This document shows, piece after piece, positions 33,651 to 42,369 of a stretch of 48,076 bases of DNA. The position numbers were made by a program, and so were the translations under genes. How positions within the stretch are numbered: the first letter of the stretch is position 1; each line of letters starts with the position of its first letter. Where the stretch lies: positions 1 to 48,076 of the forward strand of contig JABXHR010000082.1 of NCBI GenBank assembly GCA_013373515.1, in the 5' to 3' direction. A model generated the notes under the pieces. The model was not told the DNA's origin, searched no databases, and was given only the letters and a program-made list of their open reading frames with translations. The DNA comes from Gammaproteobacteria bacterium (GTDB lineage: Bacteria; Pseudomonadota; Gammaproteobacteria; JABXHR01).

Positions 33651-34669
33651 TGGATGGCTTAAGCGAGCAGCTACAACAACTATTTCAAGCCCTGCACCCC
33701 AATACCTCTGGCATTGATGCCCAAACCCTTGGCGACGCCGGCTGGCTGTTCAACCGCTACCACCACGACCCAGAAATCTTGCAGGCCGCCCTAAGTGCGG
33801 TGCTGTGCAAAACAGCCAAGGATCAGTCGAGATTTACCAATCTGTTCGTGCAATATCTGCAAACCCCACTCAAGCAGCTTAAATTTGATCTTCAACCCAC
33901 GCCTCAATCCGTGCAGCTGCCCCTGAGCGATGAGTCGACGCTGGTCGGACATGGCCTAGATATGCAGCAATGGTTCGATGCCGATCGCTCCAGCATGCTC
34001 GCGCTGATTGACCCTTGGCTCTCGCTGCAGGCACGGCGATTTAGCAGTAAACACCGACGCCGCGCGGTTACTGGCAAACTCAGCCTGCGCCAAACGCTGC
34101 GCCACCCGAAAAATCGGGCCGGATTTATCCAAAAACTGGTGTATGCCAAACCGGACAAAACCCCACAGCGATGGCTTTTTTTATTGGATGTTAGTCAGTC
34201 AATGGAGGGCTATAGCGTGGCCTTTCTACGCTTTGTGCACGCGCTAGCCCAGCGTTGGCCCAACCTAGACTGCATCTGTTTTGATCGTCAGCTGCATTGG
34301 CTCGAGGACACCCTGAGCATTGAAGACCCCAACGCGGCTTACCGCGCATTGAGCCAATTGGCTGGTTATTGGGGCGGCGGCACCCAAATTGCCTCCTCAC
34401 TGCAAATGCTTATTGCGCAGCGCATTCGCGGCTGCCGCATTGTGATTTACTCCGACTGTAACGATGCAGATTCGGCAGATCGGCTCGATGATGCGCTTCG
34501 CCAATTGAGTCAGCACAACACCAGTATTGACTGGTTCAATCCAAAAGCAATTCAAGCCCTAAAACCATCACACGTCGACGCACTGAGTCGTCACTGCACG
34601 CTGCACAACGAAATCCATTCACTTGAGTCGCTTAGCCGCGCGATGATGTCGCTACCGCTTCGTCACTGA
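33650..34669 (+). CDS. VWA-domain protein (CoxE-like), partner of the MoxR ATPase
   Basis: 339 residues from ATG 33650. A helical N-terminal half, a basic segment (RRFSSKHRRRAVTGKLSLRQTLRHPKNR, about 129-156), then a von Willebrand A domain with an intact MIDAS: LLDVSQS (Asp180, Ser182, Ser184), the Thr in GGGTQIASSL and Asp in YSDCND. This is the layout of CoxE, which works with CoxD-type ATPases on molybdenum CO dehydrogenase. No such enzyme is encoded nearby, so the client is unknown. Cytoplasmic; no signal peptide. Confidence 0.88.
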   Translation: MDGLSEQLQQLFQALHPNTSGIDAQTLGDAGWLFNRYHHDPEILQAALSAVLCKTAKDQSRFTNLFVQYLQTPLKQLKFDLQPTPQSVQLPLSDESTLVGHGLDMQQWFDADRSSMLALIDPWLSLQARRFSSKHRRRAVTGKLSLRQTLRHPKNRAGFIQKLVYAKPDKTPQRWLFLLDVSQSMEGYSVAFLRFVHALAQRWPNLDCICFDRQLHWLEDTLSIEDPNAAYRALSQLAGYWGGGTQIASSLQMLIAQRIRGCRIVIYSDCNDADSADRLDDALRQLSQHNTSIDWFNPKAIQALKPSHVDALSRHCTLHNEIHSLESLSRAMMSLPLRH

Positions 34670-34837
34670 CGTGACTGAAATCACTTGCAAAACACGCCCA
34701 ATCTAAAGACTATTCAAGCTTGGTTAGCCAAAGCACCGCTGCGCACAGTTGCGTCAAGCGTCAACTGGCGAGGAACTGGGCAGCAGCTAAACACTAACCA
34801 TTAACCACAGCGGTTCGCATTATTACGGAGGAATCTT

Positions 34838-35845
34838 ATGCGTCTTGTTGCGTTGTTTTTCAGTTTGGTGATGCTGGGCTCTGTAGCTGCAGCCGAAAAA
34901 GGCCAAGTGATTGGCGCGGCCAGCTACAGCATGCCAGATTGGTTTAAGCCGCTCTTTGGTGATATCCAAATCGACGCCGAAGAGGCGGACGACGTCGGCA
35001 AGCACTTAATCCTGTTTATGCATCTGAAAAATTGCCCCTACTGCGCCAAAATGCTCGACGAAAACTTCCGCGATGGGCCCACCAAAGACCGCATCGAGCG
35101 GGATTTTGATGTCGTCGGCATCAACATTGAAGGCAATATTGAAGTGGCGTTTAACGAAGACATGGTTCTTGAAGAGCGAGAGCTGGCAGACCGTCTAAAT
35201 GTGCGTTCGACGCCCTCTATTTTATTTATCAACGGGGCCAACGAATTGGTCTTGCGCGTCGATGGCTATCGTTCCAATGGCGCGTTTGAAAAAGTGCTCG
35301 ACTTCGTCAGCGGACGCCACTACGAGTCTCAGTCGTTTGATGACTATCTCGCGGCACGCAATGATGCACCAGACTGGGAATTCCCGAGCCGCCCTGAGTT
35401 TACCGATAGCGCCGACCTCGCCGCATTCAGTGAAGGGCCGATGGCCATTTTGTTCGAAAGCCCGACCTGTGCAGTCGACTGCCAAGCCACCTATGACACA
35501 TTGCTTGAAGACCCAACCATTGCCCCGCTCACAGGCTTAATGCCAATCGTTCGGCTCAACATGATGTCCGAAGAGTCCATAAAAGGCTTTGACGGCGCTG
35601 ACACCACCCCAAAAGCACTCGCAAAATCATTGGGTGCCGTGCATGCGCCAAGCTGGGCTTTGATGATTGATGGCGAAGTACACCGCGTGATTGGCAGCCG
35701 ATTGGTGGCCTTCCATTTCGGGGGTAGCTTTGGGTATTTGGCAGAGCGCGGCTATGAAAAATTTGAGTCAAGAGCTGACTACCGAAACCACCGCCAAGCG
35801 CAACTGATCGACGCAGGCTTTGATATCGATTATCGAATCAAATAG
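34838..35845 (+). CDS. Periplasmic protein with two thioredoxin-like regions (SoxW-like)
   Basis: 335 residues. Signal peptide MRLVALFFSLVMLGSVAAA, then a thioredoxin-like domain with CPYC (Cys66-Cys69) in FMHLKNCPYCAKML and cis-Pro in RSTPSILFI. This is typical of SoxW/DsbC-like periplasmic thioredoxins. A second region (about 195-320) has FESPTCAVDCQATYDTLL in the matching place, with two Cys spaced by three residues, and HAPSWALMIDGEVHRVIGS at the cis-Pro position (AP), so it looks like a second, diverged thioredoxin fold. ATG 34838 follows GGAGG. It probably reduces or isomerises disulfides in the periplasm. A bidirectional terminator follows. Confidence 0.8.
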   Translation: MRLVALFFSLVMLGSVAAAEKGQVIGAASYSMPDWFKPLFGDIQIDAEEADDVGKHLILFMHLKNCPYCAKMLDENFRDGPTKDRIERDFDVVGINIEGNIEVAFNEDMVLEERELADRLNVRSTPSILFINGANELVLRVDGYRSNGAFEKVLDFVSGRHYESQSFDDYLAARNDAPDWEFPSRPEFTDSADLAAFSEGPMAILFESPTCAVDCQATYDTLLEDPTIAPLTGLMPIVRLNMMSEESIKGFDGADTTPKALAKSLGAVHAPSWALMIDGEVHRVIGSRLVAFHFGGSFGYLAERGYEKFESRADYRNHRQAQLIDAGFDIDYRIK

Positions 35846-35866
35846 CCAAATAGCGCTTTAGCGTCC

Positions 35867-35899
35867 TAAAAATAGCACCGACTTCAGGCGCTATTTTTA
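35867..35899. terminator. Bidirectional terminator between the thioredoxin-like gene and dgkA
   Basis: TAAAAATAGC, 13 loop bases, GCTATTTTTA: a 10-bp stem whose A/T-rich ends give a T run on both strands. It lies between convergent genes and includes the dgkA stop codon. Confidence 0.75.
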
Positions 35900-36256
35900 G
35901 CTCAAAATCACCGCCATCCACACCAACGGCACCAGCAACATTGCCAAAAATACCGCTGCAGATCCCTGATCTTTTGCTCGTCCCGCCAGTGGATGTTGCT
36001 CTGAACTGATGCGATCCACAACACTCTCAATCGCAGAGTTGAGAATCTCGACAATCATCACCAATACGACCACACCGACCATCATTGCCCACTCGATTGG
36101 ACTATCAGCAATCGCCGATGCCAATACGACCGCAATCGCCAGTGCCCAAGTCTCTAAGCGAAACCCTTCCTCATATCGATACGTGGCCACGATCCCCTGA
36201 ACACTGTAACGATAAGCATTGAACAAGCGCTTGATCCCTGTATGGCCGGGTTTCAT
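35897..36256 (-). CDS. dgkA: Diacylglycerol kinase
   Basis: 119 residues with three TM helices, the prokaryotic DgkA size. EILNSAIESVVDRIS is the ExxNxAIExxVD signature with the catalytic Glu and metal ligands; KDQGSAAVFLAML follows. It phosphorylates diacylglycerol to phosphatidic acid in the inner membrane. The ATG at 36256 overlaps the stop of the upstream HAD gene (ATGA), so the pair is one transcript. The longer open frame upstream is a shadow. Confidence 0.93.
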   Translation of the reverse strand: MKPGHTGIKRLFNAYRYSVQGIVATYRYEEGFRLETWALAIAVVLASAIADSPIEWAMMVGVVVLVMIVEILNSAIESVVDRISSEQHPLAGRAKDQGSAAVFLAMLLVPLVWMAVILS

Positions 36257-37155
36257 GGGAGGTGCTCCGTGATCAAATAATTGGGGAAAATGCCGCAGTC
36301 CCGCGCATAAGATTGCCAATGCACAAAGTCTCCAGCAAAGTAACCATAATCGAGCATCAGCGCGGTATCAATTCCATAGCGATTGGCACCTAGGATATCA
36401 GTATGCAGCGTGTCGCCAACCATCAAGGTCTTGCTTGGATCCAGTGAAGAGTAGCGACTGAACACATAGTCGTACGTACAGGCAAAAGGCTTACCTACAA
36501 ACTCGATCTCGCAGCCACAGCGGGCTATCACCTGTAACGCAATTTCGCCGGGCTCGACGGTGACCTCTTTTTCAAATGGTGCGCCTAAGTCTGGGTTTGC
36601 GCACCAAATCGGTAAGCGTCTTCCCTGCAAACTATCGACCCAATGGTCGGTGAAGTCATCCTGCCAAATCATGGTGGATAGCAACACAGCCGCATCAATG
36701 TTATCGGGTACAAGCCCTTCTTTGATCTCAACGACTTCAAACGGCATGTCATCCAAAGGTACGTTGGTTTTGGAAAAACCAACGCGTTGATAGCCTCGCT
36801 GTTGCATCGCCCAGATCAACACATCCCGACTCGATACAATCTCGGGCAATTCATACCCCAGCGAGCTGAACTTGGCAGCCACCTCTTGCGAGCGACCGGT
36901 GGCGCCATTGGTCAACACAATGCAGCGAATACCCCTGCGCTGCAACGTCGAAATCGCTTCCACCATGCCAGGCACCGCTTGATTGCCAACATTCAGCACG
37001 CCAAAACCGTCCAGCAGCAACGTTTGGTATTGGTTGCCCACTTCGATGAGCTGGCGATGGATGGTCATGTACTGCTCTAACCCGGACGGCCCCTGCATGG
37101 GAAAGTCGTTGGCATAGCGTGACAACACGGTCTGAGTGGTTTGCGTTAATCGCAT
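36253..37155 (-). CDS. HAD-superfamily class IIA hydrolase (NagD-like)
   Basis: 300 residues from ATG 37155. The start is uncertain, with no clear ribosome site; an open frame to 37281 exists but runs through a strong hairpin. NagD-type features: LLLDGFGVLNVGNQAVPGMVEAISTLQRRG, CIVLTNGATG (motif II), EFVGKPF (motif III Lys) and TLMVGDTLHTDILGANRYG (motif IV). Motif I reads DGFG rather than DxD, so the usual second Asp is missing. I recall a class IIA group with DLWG at this place, so this may be family-typical. Translationally coupled to dgkA. Substrate unknown. Confidence 0.82.
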   Translation of the reverse strand: MRLTQTTQTVLSRYANDFPMQGPSGLEQYMTIHRQLIEVGNQYQTLLLDGFGVLNVGNQAVPGMVEAISTLQRRGIRCIVLTNGATGRSQEVAAKFSSLGYELPEIVSSRDVLIWAMQQRGYQRVGFSKTNVPLDDMPFEVVEIKEGLVPDNIDAAVLLSTMIWQDDFTDHWVDSLQGRRLPIWCANPDLGAPFEKEVTVEPGEIALQVIARCGCEIEFVGKPFACTYDYVFSRYSSLDPSKTLMVGDTLHTDILGANRYGIDTALMLDYGYFAGDFVHWQSYARDCGIFPNYLITEHLP

Positions 37156-37242
37156 CAAAGTCGCAGTCAAACAAAAGCCGACATTACAACAGGCTCTTCC
37201 TACCTGAGCAAGCCAACCCGCTGTACCAGCGTGCTCAACAGA

Positions 37243-37268
37243 GGGCATCAAAGGCCACTTTGATGCCC
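37243..37268. other. Perfect 11-bp hairpin upstream of the HAD-dgkA unit
   Basis: GGGCATCAAAG, loop GCCA, CTTTGATGCCC. No T run follows on either strand, so it is not a standard terminator. It would lie in the 5' leader of the minus-strand HAD-dgkA transcript if transcription starts farther right. Confidence 0.7.
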
Positions 37269-37281
37269 AGCCCTTAGACAA

Positions 37282-37635
37282 ATGTCAGCAAAAAAGATAG
37301 AAACCTTTCTCATTGATAAAAAGTTAACATATAGGAAAGGTATTTGGTTAAGCGATGTTAAGTGGGGAAAGTAATGAAATTATTTTTTGCTCACACTGCA
37401 ACTAACATGGCCTCAAATGGCAATAATAAACGAAAAAACAATAACTTAACCATCAGTATCTTTTTATCGATAAATATCTAAAGGTTTCGAGCTCGCTGCC
37501 GATACTCCATGTGAACCAGTTCACAAAATCACTCAATTTTGTGACCGATGTGGTGCATGGACTGCCTGAAGGAACAGGACAGCGCACTTCGTCATCGTCT
37601 GGAAGTCTCGGAACAATTTGAAGGAACAACACAAC
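37282..37635. other. AT-rich regulatory intergenic region upstream of the LytTR-like gene
   Basis: About 350 bases without a supported gene, distinctly more AT-rich than its surroundings. It contains GTTAA-type repeats (from 37323), an inverted GGTTAAG copy near 37444-37451, and a TTTGTGAAC-like dyad around 37510-37545 (GTGAACCAGTTCAC and ATTTTGTG). It presumably holds the promoter and operators of the small gene at 37636. Confidence 0.55.
37323..37362. promoter_or_regulatory. Spaced GTTAA repeats, possible operator
   Basis: GTTAAC at 37323 and GTTAAG at 37347 and 37357; the last two are spaced 10 bases apart, one helical turn. Spaced direct repeats built on GTT are how LytTR-domain proteins bind DNA, and the downstream gene looks LytTR-like. 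Confidence 0.4.
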
Positions 37636-37971
37636 ATGGCTGATAAGAAAATTGAATATGCGAACCCGGGCAAAACTCTAGACCGAATCAAAGCAATGTT
37701 AGATCGCAATAAAGCGCGATTCCCATTGCATTCGGGCTGGCTGGCCGCGCGGTATGTTCATCCGAATTCTTATGTTCTGCTCAATGATGGTCGCAATGAA
37801 ACCATTCGCACATCGTTGACAACAATTGAGGAAATGTATCCTGACTGTGCTGAGCGCGCAGGTCGTGACACCCTCATCAACAACACACATGTCCGCTCAA
37901 TCGATGGCGACAAAGTTTCAGCGATCGTACGCGGAGTCCCCACGACGATGACGTTGAAGACACCTGAATAG
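37636..37971 (+). CDS. Small orphan protein resembling a LytTR DNA-binding domain
   Basis: 111 residues from ATG 37636, with AAGGA eleven bases upstream. The segment from about 35 to 110 (ARYVHPNSYVLLNDGRNETIRTSLTTIEEMYPDCAERAGRDTLINNTHVRSIDGDKVSAIVRGVPTTMTL) follows the LytTR pattern: a strand, a sequence like DG...R.SL..LEE, a FxRxHRSxLVN-like stretch here reading AGRDTLINNTHVRSI, then two strands. There is no receiver or sensor domain, unlike LytR/AlgR regulators. It stands alone, with a long AT-rich upstream region and a strong terminator. Assignment is tentative; no other family came to mind. Confidence 0.6.
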   Translation: MADKKIEYANPGKTLDRIKAMLDRNKARFPLHSGWLAARYVHPNSYVLLNDGRNETIRTSLTTIEEMYPDCAERAGRDTLINNTHVRSIDGDKVSAIVRGVPTTMTLKTPE

Positions 37972-38019
37972 AACTCTCCGCGACAGCATGCGGACTCGTC
38001 AAGGACGATGAGTAAAATC

Positions 38020-38047
38020 AGCCGAGCAGATTGCTCGGCTTTTTTTT
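38020..38047 (+). terminator. Rho-independent terminator after the LytTR-like gene
   Basis: AGCCGAGCA, loop GAT, TGCTCGGCT, then seven more T. A 9-bp perfect stem and long T run make this a strong terminator for the plus-strand gene. Confidence 0.93.
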
Positions 38048-38055
38048 GGGTTTGA

Positions 38056-40839
38056 CTATTGGTAGGCGCTTATCGGTGCGCAGGAACAGATCAAATGCTT
38101 GTCGCCGTAAACATTATCGACACGTGCCACGGGCGACCAATACTTAAACGGATTGGCGGACAAACAAGCGCCGGCCTCACGGCTGTAAGGCCGCTCCCAA
38201 TCGCCGAGCACTGCCGCTTGCGTATGCGGCGCATTGGCCAACGGGCTGGCGGCGTAGTCATAGTCACCACGGCCGATGGCTTGGATTTCCTCGCCAATGG
38301 CCAACATGGCATCGATAAAGCGATCCAGCTCCACCTTGCTCTCACTCTCAGTCGGCTCGACCATCAAGGTGCCCGCCACCGGGAAAGACATGGTTGGCGC
38401 ATGGAAACCGTAATCAATCAGGCGCTTGGCAATGTCATCGACCGTTACGCCATACTCCGCTTTAATCGGGCGCATATCCAAAATACACTCATGCGCCACC
38501 AAGCCGTTGACGCCGGTATACAAAATTGGAAACACATGCCCGATGCGTTTGGCGATGTAGTTGGCATTCAATAACGCCACTTGGGTGGCCTCGCGCAGGC
38601 CCTGTGGCCCCATCATGCGCAAGTACATCCAACTGATCGGCAATATGCCCGCACTACCAAACGGGGCTGCACTGACCACGTTTTCGGCATCACCCAATTC
38701 ACGGTGTCCTGGCAGACCAGACTCGAGCTGCTCAACCACTGCCACCGGACCGACACCGGGACCGCCGCCGCCATGTGGAATGCAGAAGGTTTTGTGTAAG
38801 TTGAGGTGTGACACATCGCCGCCAAATTGACCGGGCCGAGCGACGCCGACCATGGCATTGAGATTGGCGCCATCGATGTAAACAAAACCACCGGCATCGT
38901 GTACTTTTTGGCACACCTCACGCACGCGAACCTCAAACACACCGTGCGTTGATGGGTAAGTGATCATGATGGCCGCAACCTTGCCCGCATGGATCGCGAG
39001 ATGGCGATCCAAATCGTCAATATCGACGTTACCCTGCTCATCACATGCAACCACCACCACTTTCATACCTGCCATCTGTGCTGAGGCTGGGTTGGTGCCG
39101 TGCGCCGAACTTGGGATCAAGCAAATATCGCGCGACTGGCCGTTTTTGCGATGATAATCGGCAATGGCCAACAATCCAGCGTACTCGCCTTGGCTACCCG
39201 CATTGGGCTGCAGCGATGTGGCGGCATAGCCGGTACAGACCGACAGCCAGCTGGACAATTGGTCGACCAACTCAATGTAACCCGCCCGCTGCGCCGCCGG
39301 CGCGAAAGGATGGATATTGGCAAACTCTGGCCAGGTAATGGGTGCCATTTCGCTGGCTGCGTTTAGCTTCATCGTGCACGAGCCCAACGGAATCATGCAG
39401 CGGTCTAACGCCAAATCGCGATCCGCTAGACGACGCAAGTAGCGCATCATTTCGGTCTCGCTGCGATAGTGATGGAAGCAGTCCTGTGTCAGCCAATTTT
39501 GCTTTGCTTCAGTTGCAGAGGTCAGGTTGAGCGCCTGCCAAGCACCCTCGCCCGCCAACGTTGTCACCAGTTGCTCGAGATCTTCAGCACTGTGGGTTTG
39601 ATCGACGCTCACCGAGCCCCAACCGTCCCCATGATCGCGGATATTGATGGTGGCCGCCGCTAAAGCGTCTCGCGCTGCGTCGGACAAACGGAAAGTCACT
39701 TGGTCAAATCGGGGCGCGTCGAGCACGTCGATACCAGCCGATGTCAAACAATTCGCGATATGGCTTGCTTTCGCTGCAACCTCTGTCGCAATCGACACCA
39801 AGCCCTCTGGGCCGTGATAGCTGGCATAGAGCCCTGCCGCCATTGCGAGCAACGCTTGTGCCGTACAAATATTCGACGTGGCTTTTTCGCGGCGAATATG
39901 CTGCTCACGCGTTTGCAATGCCAAGCGATAGGCGGGTTTGCCCTCAACATCAATTGATTGACCCACCAAACGGCCAGGCATGCCGCGTTTTAAATCATCG
40001 GCCACGGCCATATACGCTGCATGCGGCCCACCGCCAAACATGGGTACGCCGAAGCGCTGCATTGAACCAACCGCAATCGCGGCGCCCATTTCACCGGGTG
40101 TTTTACCCACGCACAGATAAAGCGGATCTGCACAAGTAATCAAGCGCGCGCTCTGGACTTTGAGCTGCTCTGCCAGCGCCGAAAAGTCCTCGACCACACC
40201 GCGCGTATCCGGGATTTGAACCATCACCGCACACACGGTGTCATCCACCGCCGCCGCGACGTCGTGGGTGACGTTCAGCGTAATGCCCAACGGCGCGGCG
40301 CGCGTGTTGAGCACGTCTAAAGTCTGCGGATGGATATCACTGTGGATCACAACCACTGAGCGCTTCTTACGATCCGAACGCACAGCCAGTGCCATGGCTT
40401 CTGCGGCAGCAGTGGCCTCATCCAACAAAGAGGCGTTGGCCACCGGCAGACCAGTGAGCTCGGTCACGAGCGTTTGGTAATTAAACAGCAGCTCAAGACG
40501 ACCTTGAGAAATTTCAGGCTGGTAGGGGGTGTAGGCTGTATACCATCCGGCATTTTGGAAGAAATTGCGCAGAATTACTTGAGGCACATGGGTGCCGTGA
40601 TAACCCATACCCATAAAGTTCTTCGCCAGCGTGTTCTTTTGGGCCAGCGTGTACAGCTCTGCCAGCGCCTCTTCTTCAGAGACAGCGGCAGGCAAATCTA
40701 GATCGGACAAATCTAAAATCGACTCAGGCACAATGGCGCGAGTCAAGCCATCAAGATCCTCATAGCCAAGCGTTTGCAGCATTTGCTGTTGTTCGCTCAG
40801 GCGAGGACCAATGTGGCGGGAAACAAAGCGGTCAGTCAT
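38056..40839 (-). CDS. gcvP: Glycine dehydrogenase (decarboxylating), glycine cleavage P protein
   Basis: 927 residues, one-piece P protein, slightly shorter than the usual 950-960. The PLP-binding Lys683 sits in NLHKTFCIPHGGGGPG. Other signatures: FMGMGYHGTHVPQVILRNFFQNAGWYTAYTPYQPEISQGRLE, LLDEATAAAEAM, MIPLGSCTMKLNAASEM, and SAHGTNPASAQMAGM. It decarboxylates glycine and transfers the aminomethyl group to lipoylated GcvH. Last gene of gcvT-gcvH-gcvP, 51 bases after gcvH, under the glycine riboswitch ahead of gcvT. Confidence 0.97.
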   Translation of the reverse strand: MTDRFVSRHIGPRLSEQQQMLQTLGYEDLDGLTRAIVPESILDLSDLDLPAAVSEEEALAELYTLAQKNTLAKNFMGMGYHGTHVPQVILRNFFQNAGWYTAYTPYQPEISQGRLELLFNYQTLVTELTGLPVANASLLDEATAAAEAMALAVRSDRKKRSVVVIHSDIHPQTLDVLNTRAAPLGITLNVTHDVAAAVDDTVCAVMVQIPDTRGVVEDFSALAEQLKVQSARLITCADPLYLCVGKTPGEMGAAIAVGSMQRFGVPMFGGGPHAAYMAVADDLKRGMPGRLVGQSIDVEGKPAYRLALQTREQHIRREKATSNICTAQALLAMAAGLYASYHGPEGLVSIATEVAAKASHIANCLTSAGIDVLDAPRFDQVTFRLSDAARDALAAATINIRDHGDGWGSVSVDQTHSAEDLEQLVTTLAGEGAWQALNLTSATEAKQNWLTQDCFHHYRSETEMMRYLRRLADRDLALDRCMIPLGSCTMKLNAASEMAPITWPEFANIHPFAPAAQRAGYIELVDQLSSWLSVCTGYAATSLQPNAGSQGEYAGLLAIADYHRKNGQSRDICLIPSSAHGTNPASAQMAGMKVVVVACDEQGNVDIDDLDRHLAIHAGKVAAIMITYPSTHGVFEVRVREVCQKVHDAGGFVYIDGANLNAMVGVARPGQFGGDVSHLNLHKTFCIPHGGGGPGVGPVAVVEQLESGLPGHRELGDAENVVSAAPFGSAGILPISWMYLRMMGPQGLREATQVALLNANYIAKRIGHVFPILYTGVNGLVAHECILDMRPIKAEYGVTVDDIAKRLIDYGFHAPTMSFPVAGTLMVEPTESESKVELDRFIDAMLAIGEEIQAIGRGDYDYAASPLANAPHTQAAVLGDWERPYSREAGACLSANPFKYWSPVARVDNVYGDKHLICSCAPISAYQ

Positions 40840-40890
40840 AGCTTCCTCACGTTGAATAATGGTCGCCCCGACGGCATCGGGGCGCAGAAT

Positions 40891-41280
40891 TTAGGCGCCG
40901 TGCTCGACGAAATCGTCGTATTCCGAGGCAGTCATCAGCTCTTCAATCTCAGACTCGTCGTCTGGGGAGATTTTGAAAATCCAGCCACGCTCATAAGGCG
41001 ATTCGTTGATCAATTCAGGGCTATCCGCAAGGTCGCTGTTGACTTCGATGATCGTGCCCGACACCGGCGCATAAAGATCTGAGGCCGCTTTGACAGATTC
41101 AACAACTGCACAGGCTTCTTGGGCCGCAACCGTGCGATCTACCTCTGGGGTCTCAACAAATACAACGTCGCCGAGTTCACTTTGAGCGTGCTCGGTGATG
41201 CCGACCAGCACATTGCCGTCGTCGTCCAATAATGCCCACTCGTGGGACTGTGCATAACGCAAATCGGTAGGTGATTCCAT
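40891..41280 (-). CDS. gcvH: Glycine cleavage system H protein
   Basis: 129 residues, typical. The lipoylated Lys64 lies in [20 protein letters not shown], preceded by [16 protein letters not shown]. It shuttles the aminomethyl intermediate from GcvP to GcvT. ATG 41280, 12 bases after the gcvT stop; same operon. Confidence 0.97.
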   Translation of the reverse strand: MESPTDLRYAQSHEWALLDDDGNVLVGITEHAQSELGDVVFVETPEVDRTVAAQEACAVVESVKAASDLYAPVSGTIIEVNSDLADSPELINESPYERGWIFKISPDDESEIEELMTASEYDDFVEHGA

Positions 41281-41292
41281 GGTGTACTCCAG

Positions 41293-42351
41293 TTAAAACG
41301 TAGCTTTGCTGTGACTGACGAATGGGTATTTTACGCGTCTGAGCGGCAAACGCTTAGTGCGAATTTCAACCTCGTAGTCGTCTGCAAGCGTTGAGACGCG
41401 AGCAAGCCCAATCGAACGCCCCGTGGACACGGAGTAGCCGCCGGATGTGAGCTCACCAACTTGTTGATTTTGATGAAATAGTGGCAGGTGACCACGCAAA
41501 ACGCCCGGTGCTTCGAGCACCACACCCACCATATGTTCCTGAGGATCGGCTTTCGCCGCTTCGATCACGTCGCGTCCAATAAACTCGCGCGCGGGATCTT
41601 TGAGATCGACCACCCACGCCAAGCCTGAGGCGATGGGGGTGTGCTCGCGATCTAGGTCATTGCCATAGAGCGCCATACCGGCTTCCAAGCGCAGGCTATC
41701 ACGTGCGCCGAGACCACACGGTGCGGCACCGGCATCGATCAGCTGCTGCCACACTTGTCGCCCATCCTCTGCGCCGAGCATGATCTCAACGCCATCCTCA
41801 CCGGTGTAGCCTGTTCTGGCGATCCAGCGATCGCCGTCGCGTAAAAAGCTGAAACGCTTTTCTGGAGTCGGTAGGCCGATTTTTTCGCACAGTGCAATCG
41901 CCTCAGGCCCTTGCACCGCAATCAATACACCATCAAATGCAGTGGTTAATTCGACGCCGGCAACACCTGCCAGCTGCGATTCAATCCAAGCCATATCACT
42001 GTCGCGGGTGCCTGCATTGAGTACCAAGCGAAAATGGTCGGCGCTGGCTCTGTAAACAATTAAGTCATCGATCACGCCGCCGTCTGCTTGGCACATACAG
42101 GTGTACAGTGCGCGACCGTCGCTGAGTTTGGCCACATCATTGGTGAGCAGACGACGCAAAAAATCACCGACCGTCGGCCCGGTGAGATCAACAGGCGACA
42201 TATGGCTGACATCAAAAATGCCCACATGTTCGCGTACGATGTTGTGTTCTTGTTTTTGAGAGGAATATTGAACGGGCAACGCCCATCCAGCGAAATCTAC
42301 AATTTTGCCGCCAAGGGCTTGGTGCTGTTCGAACAGCGGGGTCTGTCGCAT
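41293..42351 (-). CDS. gcvT: Glycine cleavage system aminomethyltransferase (T protein)
   Basis: 352 residues from ATG 42351, with AGGAG five bases upstream. The open frame runs on to 42633, but that part is the riboswitch. Features: MRQTPLFEQHQALGGKIVDFAGWALPVQYSSQ, GIFDVSHMSPVDLTG (catalytic Asp region in the GcvT fold), RTGYTGEDGVEI, GLGARDSLRLEAGMALYGNDL, and ASGLAWVVDL. It releases ammonia and passes the methylene group to THF. First gene of gcvTHP. Confidence 0.96.
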   Translation of the reverse strand: MRQTPLFEQHQALGGKIVDFAGWALPVQYSSQKQEHNIVREHVGIFDVSHMSPVDLTGPTVGDFLRRLLTNDVAKLSDGRALYTCMCQADGGVIDDLIVYRASADHFRLVLNAGTRDSDMAWIESQLAGVAGVELTTAFDGVLIAVQGPEAIALCEKIGLPTPEKRFSFLRDGDRWIARTGYTGEDGVEIMLGAEDGRQVWQQLIDAGAAPCGLGARDSLRLEAGMALYGNDLDREHTPIASGLAWVVDLKDPAREFIGRDVIEAAKADPQEHMVGVVLEAPGVLRGHLPLFHQNQQVGELTSGGYSVSTGRSIGLARVSTLADDYEVEIRTKRLPLRRVKYPFVSHSKATF

Positions 42352-42369
42352 AGTCACTCCTGGTGATTG

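Noticed and set aside
37156-37281. Extended N-terminus of the NagD-like protein
   Set aside because: The added 42 residues are unlike the family and span a perfect 11-bp hairpin.
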